Assembly: GCF_018336815.1 (NCBI RefSeq)
Contig: NZ_CP050497.1
Span: forward strand, 558,001-622,000
Direction of reading: 5' to 3'
Length of the DNA: 64,000 nt
Source: Treponema vincentii
GTDB lineage: Bacteria > Spirochaetota > Spirochaetia > Treponematales > Treponemataceae
The translations under genes and the position numbers were made by a program. Of this stretch, positions 37,532 through 45,959 are shown in pieces; the stretch's first letter is position 1; each line of letters begins with the position of its first letter. The notes beneath the pieces are model-generated. The model ran no database searches. It was not told the DNA's origin and saw only the letters and a program-made list of their open reading frames with translations.

Positions 37532-39085
37532 CTACCTCTCCAACTCCGCTATTATTTTGTCGATATCTGCCCGCAGTGTGTCTATCCGTTTGACTGTTTC
37601 TGCTACTTCGGCATTGACTTTGACGATATCAATAACCTCGCGTTTATCTTCTGCTTCCACATACGAACTGACGGAAAGGTTGTAATCGTTTTCCGCTATT
37701 GTGCTGTTTTCAACCGATATGGTGGTATAGGCGACATCCTTTTTTTTCTCAAAAAGACTGACAATCTTTGCAATATGCTCATCGGTGAGCACATTGTTAT
37801 TCGTTTCTTTTTTAAAGAATGCCTCTCCGCTGGCATCTATGAACTGTGTCTTTGTGTCCTGCTTGTGCTTGGAAAGTACGAGGATGTTGACGGGGATACC
37901 CGTACCGTAAAACAGATTAGGCGCCAGCGAGATAACTGTTTCGACAAAGTTATGCTCTACCAGATATTGCCGTATTTTCTTCTCAGCTCCGCCCCGATAA
38001 AAGATACCGGGAAAGCATACGATAGCCGCGCGCCCCTTAGCCGAAAGATAGCTGAGAGAATGTAATACAAACGCAAAGTCGGCTTTGGACTTGGGAGCCA
38101 ACACACCGGCTGGAGCAAATCGGTCATCATTGATGAGCGTAGGATCATCACTGCCTACCCATTTTACCGAATAGGGCGGATTTGAAACGATGGCATCGAA
38201 GGGTTTTTCATTTCCGTACATCGGATTGATGAGCGTGTCCCCCTGCGATATATTAAACTTATCGTAATTGATATTGTGCAAAAACATGTTCATACGCGCG
38301 AGGTTGTATGTGGTGTGGTTAATTTCCTGCCCGAAAAAACCTTCTTCTATTAAATGGGCATCAAATTGCTTTTTAGCTTGCAGCAGTAATGAACCGGAAC
38401 CGCACGCCGGATCGTAAATTTTATTGACGGATGTTTGTCCCAACAGCGCTAATTGCGCAATCAATTTTGAAACATTTTGAGGAGTAAAAAACTCTCCGCC
38501 GGATTTACCGGCATTGGCAGCATAGTTGGAAATCAGAAATTCGTAGGCATCGCCGAACAGATCAATTTCATTATGCTCAAAACTACCGAAGTTTAGGCGT
38601 TCCACTCCATTAATGACGGCTGCTAAACGCTTACTTTTTTCTTTTACGGTGCTGCCTAAGCGGTTACTTGTCGTATCGAAGTCGGCAAAAAGGCCCTTAA
38701 TGTTGTGCTCGGAGGCATATCCTTGAGCTGAACTTTCTATCGCCTGAAAAATATTCGCTAAATCCGTGTTTAACTGCTCATTGGTATTGGCTGTCTTGGC
38801 AATGTTGGCAAAAAGTTGACTGGGATAGATAAAATACCCTTTTGTTTTGATGGCATCGTCTTTTATTTCAGGCGTAATTACATCGTCAGATAGCTCGGCA
38901 TAGCGGACATTTTCATCACCGTTTTCAATAAAGGCGGTAAAATTTTCGCTGATAAAGCGATAAAAGAGTGTTCCTAAGACGAATTGCTTAAAATCCCATC
39001 CGTCAACGGCACCACGTACCTCATTGGCGATGCTCCAAATCTGAGCTTGCAAGGCAGCCCGTTGACTTATACTTGTGTTTATCAT
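37532..39085 (-). CDS. hsdM: Type I DNA methyltransferase subunit M
   Basis: 517 residues. It has an N-terminal helical HsdM domain ([20 protein letters not shown]), a SAM motif [17 protein letters not shown], and catalytic NPPYSVKW (N6-adenine type, motif IV). It appears intact, so adenine methylation could persist even if hsdR is broken. It is the first gene of the locus; a possible TATAAT-like -10 lies near 39110 on the minus strand. Confidence 0.95.
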   Translation of the reverse strand: MINTSISQRAALQAQIWSIANEVRGAVDGWDFKQFVLGTLFYRFISENFTAFIENGDENVRYAELSDDVITPEIKDDAIKTKGYFIYPSQLFANIAKTANTNEQLNTDLANIFQAIESSAQGYASEHNIKGLFADFDTTSNRLGSTVKEKSKRLAAVINGVERLNFGSFEHNEIDLFGDAYEFLISNYAANAGKSGGEFFTPQNVSKLIAQLALLGQTSVNKIYDPACGSGSLLLQAKKQFDAHLIEEGFFGQEINHTTYNLARMNMFLHNINYDKFNISQGDTLINPMYGNEKPFDAIVSNPPYSVKWVGSDDPTLINDDRFAPAGVLAPKSKADFAFVLHSLSYLSAKGRAAIVCFPGIFYRGGAEKKIRQYLVEHNFVETVISLAPNLFYGTGIPVNILVLSKHKQDTKTQFIDASGEAFFKKETNNNVLTDEHIAKIVSLFEKKKDVAYTTISVENSTIAENDYNLSVSSYVEAEDKREVIDIVKVNAEVAETVKRIDTLRADIDKIIAELER

Positions 39086-39354
39086 GAGTAACCGATCCTT
39101 TGGTTTTCTTAATTATAGTATATTACATTTTTAAATATTGTTCTTAGAATATCATAATCAAAATGAGTTGTCATTATATATCTTACTCCTGTGACATTCA
39201 GGACGTTATCTATCAACTGTAGTTGACACAAAACACGCACCCCTTCAATATCCATCGTTCCTCCATCAGATTGTCCAAAAACGTCCTAACAGTTGACTTT
39301 TTTACAAAGCTAAAAAATAATTAGTATAGCTAAAAAAACTTTAGAAGATTATGC

Positions 39355-39383
39355 TTGACATAAGAATTTTTCGCTTCTATAAT
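39355..39383 (+). promoter_or_regulatory. Perfect sigma-70 promoter upstream of ygeY
   Basis: TTGACA (39355-39360), 17-bp spacer, TATAAT (39378-39383): both hexamers and the spacing are consensus. The direct repeat AGCTAAAAAA at about 39309 and 39329 just upstream may be an operator or UP-like element. The predicted leader is about 260 nt and contains leader repeat copy B. The part 39086-39354 has no gene that I can see. Confidence 0.85.
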
Positions 39384-39487
39384 TAAATTAACCTAAGGTT
39401 CCTTCATCCGGATATATTTTTACGTATTTTTATAGGAGCCGGGTTGTAATCAATATCGTATTGAGCGGAATGCTTGAAAAGCGATAG

Positions 39488-39647
39488 AGGAGTGTAAAAT
39501 AAAAGCCGTACAAATGGCACGGCTTTTATTTACCCAAGTTTGCGTGCTGCAAACTTGTATTATTATATGCACGTTCTCACTTCGTTATGAACGTGCGTAA
39601 AAAGTCAATCGAAAGTTGATACTTTCTTCTTGACTTTTTATGGGAGA
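39488..39647 (+). repeat. Structured leader repeat, copy B (in front of ygeY)
   Basis: This matches copy A (5599-5758, opposite strand) from AGGAGTGTAAAAT to GGGAGA. It has the same four hairpins in the same order. The first is terminator-like, and the last has a 10-bp AAAAAGTCAA/TTGACTTTTT stem directly before the ribosome site. The changes relative to copy A fall in loops and spacers (for example the hairpin-2 loop), while stems are kept. That pattern points to an RNA role. Confidence 0.9.
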
Positions 39648-39651
39648 AAAC

Positions 39652-40998
39652 ATGAGTTTGGATTTTAACAAGATTAAAACTGCAGCAGAAGGATATAAGG
39701 CCGACATGACCGCCTTTCTGCGCGAAATTATCCGCCTTCCCAGCGAAAGCAGTCAGGAAGGGGAAAAAGCAAAGCGCATCCAAAAGAAAATGGACGAGCT
39801 CGGATTTAACAAAACGTGGATCGATCCGCTTGGTAACGTAATGGGATGGATGGGTACCGGCCCGCACATTGTTTGTTTTGACGGTCATATCGATACGGTC
39901 GGTATCGGTAACCGCGACAACTGGAAGTTTGACCCCTACGAAGGATTCGAAGACGATATATTCATCGGTGGACGTGGGGTTTCGGATCAAACCGGCGGCG
40001 TTGTTTCTGCAATGTATGCCTGTAAGATGATGAAGGACTTAGGCCTTCTTAACGATAAATACACCGCTATGGTAGTAGGCTCCGTACAGGAAGAAGACTG
40101 CGACGGTATGTGCTGGGAGTATATCCTGAAAAAAGACGTCAAAGTACCCGGATATGAAAAACTCTGCAAGCCCGACTTTGTCGTTTCCACCGAACCGACC
40201 GACGGCGGTATTTACCGAGGGCACCGCGGACGTATGGAAATCCGCATCGACGTTAAAGGCGTTTCTTGTCACGGTTCCGCACCGGAGCGCGGCGATAACG
40301 CAATCTACAAGATGTCCGACATCCTGCAGGAAGTACGCAAGTTAAACGAAAACGATGCTGCAGACGGCACCGAAATTAAAGGTCTCGTCAAAATGCTCGA
40401 TAAAAAATACAACAAGGAATGGGAAGAAGCAAACTTCCTTGGCCGCGGAACCGTTACCGTTTCCGAAATTTTCTATACCAGCCCGAGCCGCTGCGCCGTT
40501 GCGGACTCCTGCTCCGTTTCGCTTGACCGCCGTATGACGGCCGGAGAAACATGGGAATCCTGCTTGGAAGAAATCCGCCAGCTTCCCGCCGTTAAAAAGT
40601 ACGGAAAAGACGTAAAGGTGTCGATGTACAATTACGACCGGCCGTCATGGACGGGAGAACAATATCCGATCGAATGTTTCTTCCCCACGTGGGTACTGCC
40701 GAATGAGCATGTCGTTGCCCGCTCAATCGTGGAAGCATATCACAACTTGTACGGCGATAAGCGTATCGGCCCGAAAGATCAGATCGCAATGCGCGAAGCC
40801 CGCCCGCTCGTCGATAAGTGGACATTCTCCACAAACGGCGTGTCCATTATGGGACGGAACAAAGTCCCCTGCGTCGGTTTCGGACCGGGAGCGGAAGCAC
40901 AGGCTCATGCCCCGAACGAAATTACTTGGAAACAGGATTTGGTAACGTGCGCTGCTGTGTATGCCGCGCTGCCGTCCATATACGTTGAAAAACTATAA
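39652..40998 (+). CDS. ygeY: YgeY-family M20 hydrolase
   Basis: 448 residues from ATG 39652 (GGGAG 5-8 nt upstream; ATG 39640 is an alternative). It is very like E. coli Yge[16 protein letters not shown] with metal His/Asp, [55 protein letters not shown] and [12 protein letters not shown]20-type dinuclear zinc hydrolase, cytosolic. In E. coli and gut anaerobes ygeY sits with ygeW, ygeX and hyuA in a selenium-linked, purine/ureide-degrading cluster. The exact substrate is not settled. Only ygeY-ygeW are kept here. Confidence 0.93.
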   Translation: MSLDFNKIKTAAEGYKADMTAFLREIIRLPSESSQEGEKAKRIQKKMDELGFNKTWIDPLGNVMGWMGTGPHIVCFDGHIDTVGIGNRDNWKFDPYEGFEDDIFIGGRGVSDQTGGVVSAMYACKMMKDLGLLNDKYTAMVVGSVQEEDCDGMCWEYILKKDVKVPGYEKLCKPDFVVSTEPTDGGIYRGHRGRMEIRIDVKGVSCHGSAPERGDNAIYKMSDILQEVRKLNENDAADGTEIKGLVKMLDKKYNKEWEEANFLGRGTVTVSEIFYTSPSRCAVADSCSVSLDRRMTAGETWESCLEEIRQLPAVKKYGKDVKVSMYNYDRPSWTGEQYPIECFFPTWVLPNEHVVARSIVEAYHNLYGDKRIGPKDQIAMREARPLVDKWTFSTNGVSIMGRNKVPCVGFGPGAEAQAHAPNEITWKQDLVTCAAVYAALPSIYVEKL

Positions 40999-41004
40999 AA
41001 AAGC

Positions 41005-41041
41005 GGGGATGGTAAAAAGCAGCCGCTTTTGAACCATCCCC
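41005..41041 (+). other. Hairpin between ygeY and ygeW
   Basis: GGGGATGGT pairs with ACCATCCCC, with an inner AAAGC/GCTTT stem (41016-41030). No T run follows and AGGAG for ygeW comes 10 bp later, so it is more likely an RNA-stability structure than a terminator. Confidence 0.6.
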
Positions 41042-41059
41042 ATGCCCTTAGGAGTAATT

Positions 41060-42259
41060 ATGGCCTTGATTATGGATCCGTACATTACAAAGCTCAATAG
41101 TTTGAGCTTTAAGAAGATGTACAACAATGACTTTTTCCTGACATGGGAAAAAACCTTCGATGAAATTCTTGCAACATGGACGGTAGCCGATGCGCTGCGC
41201 ACCTTGCGGGAAGCTAACATTTCCACCAAGATTTTTGAAAGCGGCCTCGGAATTTCGCTGTTCCGCGACAACTCAACCCGTACTCGGTTCAGCTTTGCGT
41301 CTGCTTGTAACCTGCTCGGCTTGGAAGTACAGGATTTGGACGAAGGAAAGTCTCAAATTGCCCACGGAGAAACCGTCCGCGAAACCGCTAATATGGTTTC
41401 GTTTATGGCGGACGTTATCGGTATCCGCGACGATATGTACATCGGTAAGGGCAATACCTATATGCACACCTTTATGGATGCGGTTGCCGAAGGCAATAAG
41501 GACGGCGTGCTCGAACAGCGCCCGACTCTTGTCAATCTACAGTGCGATATAGACCACCCCACACAGATTATGGCGGACACGCTCCATATCATCCATGAAT
41601 TCGGCGGACTTGAAAACCTGAAAGGCAAGAAAATCGCCATGACATGGGCATATTCACCCTCTTACGGAAAACCGCTTTCCGTTCCGCAGGGCGCAATCGG
41701 CCTGTTCTCCCGCTTGGGAATGGACGTTGTGCTTGCGCATCCGGAAGGATACGAGATTATGCCTGAGGTTGAAGAAGTCGCAAAGAAGCAGTCCAAAGCA
41801 TCGGGCGGTTCCTTTACCAAGACCAACAGCATGAAAGAAGCCTTTAAGGGCGCCGATATTGTGTATCCTAAGAGCTGGGCGCCCTTTACCGCAATGGAAA
41901 AACGGACGAACCTCTACGGCGCAGGCGACTTTGACGGCATCAAAGCCCTCGAAAAAGAGCTGCTTGCTCAGAATGCTAAACATAAAGATTGGGAATGCAC
42001 CGAAGATATGATGAAGCTGACCAAAGACGGTAAAGCGCTCTATCTGCACTGCTTACCGGCGGATATTACCGGCGTCAGCTGCAAAGAGGGCGAAGTTGCC
42101 GGTTCGGTGTTCGACCGCTACCGCATACCGCTCTACAAGCAAGCAAGCTTTAAGCCGTACATCATCGCCGCAATGATCTTCCTTGCGAAAGTACGCTATC
42201 CGCAGCTTACGCTGGAAGAACTGGAAAAGCGGGCAACGCTCCGCCATACCGGCAGATAG
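41060..42259 (+). CDS. ygeW: YgeW-type knotted carbamoyltransferase
   Basis: 399 residues from ATG 41060 (AGGAG 6 nt upstream). It has the carbamoyl-phosphate loop FRDNSTRTRFSF, a second loop DHPTQIMADT, TWAYSPSYGKPLS, and the motif LHCLPADITG followed by an insertion typical of YgeW-like enzymes (SCKEGEVAGSVFDRYRIPLYKQ). The C-terminus KPYIIAAMIFLAKVRYPQL belongs to the knotted group. The natural second substrate is not ornithine or aspartate, but a ureido/diamino compound in current proposals. It is in one operon with ygeY. Confidence 0.93.
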   Translation: MALIMDPYITKLNSLSFKKMYNNDFFLTWEKTFDEILATWTVADALRTLREANISTKIFESGLGISLFRDNSTRTRFSFASACNLLGLEVQDLDEGKSQIAHGETVRETANMVSFMADVIGIRDDMYIGKGNTYMHTFMDAVAEGNKDGVLEQRPTLVNLQCDIDHPTQIMADTLHIIHEFGGLENLKGKKIAMTWAYSPSYGKPLSVPQGAIGLFSRLGMDVVLAHPEGYEIMPEVEEVAKKQSKASGGSFTKTNSMKEAFKGADIVYPKSWAPFTAMEKRTNLYGAGDFDGIKALEKELLAQNAKHKDWECTEDMMKLTKDGKALYLHCLPADITGVSCKEGEVAGSVFDRYRIPLYKQASFKPYIIAAMIFLAKVRYPQLTLEELEKRATLRHTGR

Positions 42260-42314
42260 CCGGGCATCTAAAAAAGCTCGGTTAGTTTTTTAACAGTTAA
42301 AAATAAACCGTTAA

Positions 42315-42358
42315 GGAGCCGAGAATACGTAGCTTCGGTTGTGTATCCGGCTCTTTAA
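42315..42358 (+). terminator. Terminator after ygeW
   Basis: GAGCCG(A)GAATAC pairs with GTAT(C)CGGCTC and is followed by TTTAATT. A long loop and a short T run make it moderate. Confidence 0.6.
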
Positions 42359-42436
42359 TTCTCCGATAGATGCCACTTGATTTACACCATGAAGCCAGTA
42401 TAAAAATAACCTGCATCAATATTGCTATAAACTTTG

Positions 42437-42465
42437 TTGACAACTGCCTTTTTTTTACGTATCTT
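42437..42465 (+). promoter_or_regulatory. Promoter of dps
   Basis: TTGACA (42437-42442), 17-bp spacer, TATCTT (42460-42465), about 67 bp before the ATG. Confidence 0.6.
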
Positions 42466-42532
42466 AAAAACAATACTTATGATGCATTTCTTTAGAAGTG
42501 CAAAAGAGTAAATCTTTCAATAGGAGCCGAAT

Positions 42533-42973
42533 ATGACAAAAGAATTAGGACAGAAATTAAATCTGTATCTTGCCAATCAACTGGTCGATTATGTAAAAAA
42601 ACATAATCTGCACTGGAATTTAAAGGGAAGTAACTTTTTTACTCTTCATGCAAAACTTGAAGAATTATACGACGAAGCGGGCGACATTCTTGATGAAGTT
42701 GCTGAACGCATTCTCTCGCTCGGCGGTAATCCTGTTTCCAACATGAAAGAAGCACTCGCAATTGCAACGATTAAAGAACTGGAAGACGGTCCTAAATCAA
42801 CCGAGCAGACAATAAAAACGCTCATTGCCGATACCGACTGTTGGATTAAAGATTCGAAAGAAATTGTCGAACTTGCGGAAAAAGAAGAAGATGGCGTTAC
42901 GGCTGATATGTTCAACGGTTATACCAAAGACTATCAAAAACTGGCGTGGATGCTAAAAGCATATCAGAGCTAA
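42533..42973 (+). CDS. dps: Dps/ferritin-like protein (TpF1 type)
   Basis: 146 residues. The Dps ferroxidase signature NLHWNLKGSNFFTLHAKLEELYDEAGDILDEVAERI is present (shown here in part: HWN His about 26, then Asp/Glu in LYDEAGDILDE about 48-58). A four-helix bundle length and no signal peptide place it in the cytosol. It stores iron and protects DNA from peroxide; the treponemal homologue is the TpF1 antigen. TAGGAG precedes the ATG. Own promoter and a strong terminator make it a single-gene unit. Confidence 0.92.
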   Translation: MTKELGQKLNLYLANQLVDYVKKHNLHWNLKGSNFFTLHAKLEELYDEAGDILDEVAERILSLGGNPVSNMKEALAIATIKELEDGPKSTEQTIKTLIADTDCWIKDSKEIVELAEKEEDGVTADMFNGYTKDYQKLAWMLKAYQS

Positions 42974-43010
42974 GAGACGAGTGTTTAACGATTGTTGAAA
43001 GCGAACACAC

Positions 43011-43054
43011 AAGGAAATTCTAAAATAACAGAGTTTTGGAATTTCCTTTTTTTT
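43011..43054 (+). terminator. Terminator of dps
   Basis: GGAAATTC(T)AAAA pairs with TTTTGGAATTTCC, followed by eight T. Confidence 0.9.
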
Positions 43055-43457
43055 GTTGCTATGGGCATCTTTTAAAAACTCCTGATTTTTTGAATAAATT
43101 CATTTTTATGCTTCCAAAGGAGCTGTCCAAAAACTGGAAGCCTATCGGCTTTTCTGTAAGGAAATGATTTATCATATCCGCTAAAGCGGATTGCGTAATA
43201 GTTTTTGGGCAGTTTCCTTAGATCTAGATGCGATGTTACGATAAAAACGGTACGTCCTTGTACCGTCTTTATCTTCAAGTTTTCTCATCGAAAACTTGTT
43301 ACTGTTAAAACCACTGCCATCCATGGCTAATTTAAAAATCATTACTGTATAAAAACTTAACTTTAAACTCGTTATCAGCTATGCTGATGAGGGATGTCCG
43401 TGGTTATAAGCAGTAGCAAGATTTGTGTTACGCACGAATCTCGTCCCTTCCTTGGAT
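43055..43457. other. Hairpin-rich non-coding stretch
   Basis: It holds GGAGCTGTCCAAAAACT (43119) against AGTTTTTGGGCAGTTTCC (near 43200), TCCGCTAAAGCGGA, AACGGTAC/GTACCGT followed by CTTT, AAGTTTTC/GAAAACTT and ATCAGC/GCTGAT. A 68-codon minus-strand frame (43072-43278) crosses these palindromes and is not convincing. Confidence 0.5.
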
Positions 43458-43481
43458 GCGAAATTTTGTTCAAAATTTCGC
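43458..43481. repeat. GCGAAATTTT hairpin, third copy
   Basis: GCGAAATTTT/AAAATTTCGC, a perfect stem with a 4-nt loop, the same family as 15837-15864 and 26590-26617. Confidence 0.7.
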
Positions 43482-43502
43482 GCCCCCTTTTTTTCTCTGT
43501 AA

Positions 43503-43648
43503 GCAGGGTAAACGCATCAGACAGAATAAATATAAATCGCAAAATAATGAGGCTGTATCAGCAGAATTTCGCCACTTCGTGACTCAAATGCTGCTCCAGC
43601 CTCATTATTTTGCGAGAAACTACGCCCAAATGTCTGATGCGTTTACCC
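43503..43648. repeat. MITE-like hairpin element with GGGTAAACGCATCAGACA ends
   Basis: A perfect 18-bp inverted repeat, 43506-43523 and 43631-43648, encloses a second perfect 19-bp stem (43537-43555 with 43597-43615) and an inner AGCAG/CTGCT stem. The outer ends match those of the 26240-26663 element (GCAGGG(C/T)AAACGCATC). No coding capacity. Confidence 0.85.
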
Positions 43649-43805
43649 GGACGCTACAGCGATTTGCCGTTTCTCTCTATTTTAAGTACATTTAATCTGC
43701 CTTTTCATTTAAAAACAGCAAAGGCTTAAAAGCGGTATTACTTATCATTCAGTAATGAATAGGCTTCAAACCGCTCAAATTACTTACATATATTGAGGTT
43801 ATAGT

Positions 43806-45719
43806 ATGGCAAAGTATGAATTTCAAACGGAAGTTAATCAGCTGCTCCACCTGATTATCCATTCTCTGTATTCAAATAAGGAAATATTCCTGCGGGAGCT
43901 GGTGTCGAATGCCTCCGATGCGCTCGATAAGCTGAAATATCTGACCGTATCGGATGCCGCATTAAAAAATCTGCAATTCAATCCCCGTATCGATATTACG
44001 TTTAACGAAGATGCCGCAACACCAACACTGACTATCCGCGACACGGGTATCGGTATGAACGATGAGGATATCAAAAATAACCTCGGAACGATTGCCCGAT
44101 CCGGCACCAAGGCGTTTTTGGAGCAGCTTGCCGCGGATGATAAAAAAGACTCCAACCTGATCGGGCAATTCGGCGTCGGTTTTTATTCAGCCTTTATGGT
44201 TGCGTCAAAAATCGAAGTGATTTCGAAGAAAGCAGGCGAAAATACCGTATGGAAGTGGATTTCCGACGGTAAGGGCGAATATGAACTGGAGCAAACCGAT
44301 GATTCTGCGTTTCCGCTCATCGATGATGTTCCCGAAGGCGCCAACGGTACTTGCATCACCCTGTATTTAAACAATGAAGATTCCGAATTTGCAAGCCGCT
44401 GGAAGATTGAAGACATTATCAAACGCTATTCGGATCATATCGCATTCCCGATTTATCTCCATTATATTCACAAAGAATATGATGATAAGGGCAACGAAAA
44501 ATCGCAGGCAGCAAAGAGCGAGCAGATCAACGATGCGAGCGCTCTGTGGCAAAAACCTAAGTCTGAGCTGAAAGACGAGGACTACAAGAATTTTTATAAG
44601 TCGCTTTCGCACGATTCTACCGATCCTCTCTTATATGTCCACACCAAGGCGGAGGGAACGCTGGAGTACACTACGCTCTTTTATGTTCCGGCAAAAGCTC
44701 CGTTCGATATGTACCATGCCGACTACAAGCCCGGCGTAAAGCTCTTTGTAAAGCGGGTGTTTATCACGGAGGACGAAAAAGAATTGCTGCCGGTGTATCT
44801 GCGGTTTGTGCGCGGTATTATCGACAGTGAAGACCTGCCGCTCAACGTCAGCCGCGAAATCCTGCAGCAGAACCGTATTTTGAACAATATCCGCTCTGCA
44901 TCGGTAAAAAAACTCTTAGGCGAATTTAAAAAACTTGCAGAAAGCGATAAGGAAAAATACGAAACCTTTATCGCCGAATATAACCGCCCGTTAAAAGAAG
45001 GCTTGTACAGCGACTACGAACATCGCGACGAGCTTTTGGAACTGATCCGCTTTAGAACAACGAATGAGGAAAACACATGGACGAGCCTTGCCGACTATGT
45101 ACAGCGGATGAAGGAAGGGCAAAAGGCGATTTACTATATCACCGGCGGCGATGAAAAGGCGCTGAGACAGTCCCCGCACTTGGAAGCATACAAGGCAAAG
45201 GGCTTTGAAGTGCTGATTATGCCGGATGAAATTGACGATATTGTTATTCCCTCCGTCGGCAAGTATAAGGATTGGGAACTCAAGGCAGCAAACCGCGCCG
45301 GCTCCGACGAAGAGCTGAGCACCGACGAAGAAAAGAAAGAAGCAAAGCAGAAGGAAAAGGACTTTAAGCCGATTGTCGAAAAGATTAAAAACGCGCTCGG
45401 CGATGCGGTAAAAGAAGTGCGCCTCTCCAAGCGGCTTGCCGACTCGCCTTCGTGTATTGTTGTGGATGAAAACGATCCGAGCTTGCAAATGGAGCGCATG
45501 ATGCGGGCAATGGGGCAGCAGCTCCGCGGCGAGGTGAAGCCTATTTTGGAAATCAATGCGGAACACCCCATCCTACAGCGGCTCAAGGATACCGATGATG
45601 AAGCGTTCATTGCCGACACTGCATTTGTGCTGTTAGATCAGGCGCTGCTGCTGGAAGGCAGTACGCTCAAAGACACCGCCGACTTTGTAAAACGCTTGAA
45701 CAAGCTGCTTGCGAGGTAG
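43806..45719 (+). CDS. htpG: Hsp90-family chaperone HtpG
   Basis: 637 residues. The GHKL ATP-binding domain shows HSLYSNKEIFLRELVSNASDA, IRDTGIGMN and GQFGVGFYSAFMVA. The middle domain has LYVHTKAEGTLEYTTLFYVP and LPLNVSREILQQNRIL with the catalytic Arg. The C-terminal dimer domain lacks the MEEVD tail, as in bacteria. It is cytosolic. GAGG lies upstream of the ATG. No CIRCE element is seen. Confidence 0.97.
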   Translation: MAKYEFQTEVNQLLHLIIHSLYSNKEIFLRELVSNASDALDKLKYLTVSDAALKNLQFNPRIDITFNEDAATPTLTIRDTGIGMNDEDIKNNLGTIARSGTKAFLEQLAADDKKDSNLIGQFGVGFYSAFMVASKIEVISKKAGENTVWKWISDGKGEYELEQTDDSAFPLIDDVPEGANGTCITLYLNNEDSEFASRWKIEDIIKRYSDHIAFPIYLHYIHKEYDDKGNEKSQAAKSEQINDASALWQKPKSELKDEDYKNFYKSLSHDSTDPLLYVHTKAEGTLEYTTLFYVPAKAPFDMYHADYKPGVKLFVKRVFITEDEKELLPVYLRFVRGIIDSEDLPLNVSREILQQNRILNNIRSASVKKLLGEFKKLAESDKEKYETFIAEYNRPLKEGLYSDYEHRDELLELIRFRTTNEENTWTSLADYVQRMKEGQKAIYYITGGDEKALRQSPHLEAYKAKGFEVLIMPDEIDDIVIPSVGKYKDWELKAANRAGSDEELSTDEEKKEAKQKEKDFKPIVEKIKNALGDAVKEVRLSKRLADSPSCIVVDENDPSLQMERMMRAMGQQLRGEVKPILEINAEHPILQRLKDTDDEAFIADTAFVLLDQALLLEGSTLKDTADFVKRLNKLLAR

Positions 45720-45721
45720 GG

Positions 45722-45761
45722 TAAAAAAATCCCGATAGAAAGGCTTTCTTCCTATCGGGAT
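45722..45761 (-). terminator. Terminator for the chemoreceptor gene (minus), possibly shared with htpG
   Basis: ATCCCGATAG pairs with CTATCGGGAT; read on the minus strand it is followed by seven T. On the plus strand no T run follows. A C10 tract lies nearby at 45804-45813. Confidence 0.75.
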
Positions 45762-45959
45762 TACCGGAAAGGTTACTAGCAATGCCAACCGTCTGGTTCA
45801 ATACCCCCCCCCCTAAAAGTCAAGGCCCCCCTTACAGAGTTCGCAGGAGATGTTATAAACATAATAATAGTTTATAGAGGAAATTAAAAGCAGGTGGATA
45901 CATCCAAAGGGCAGACAACAAATTCGTCTCCCCTTTGGTGTATTTGTAAAACAGAGGTG

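Noticed and set aside
43072-43278. 68-codon minus-strand frame
   Set aside because: It runs through several perfect palindromes and lacks a ribosome site. The codon pattern comes from the hairpins.
44991-45566. 191-codon minus-strand frame
   Set aside because: It is the antisense of htpG, with no independent start signal.
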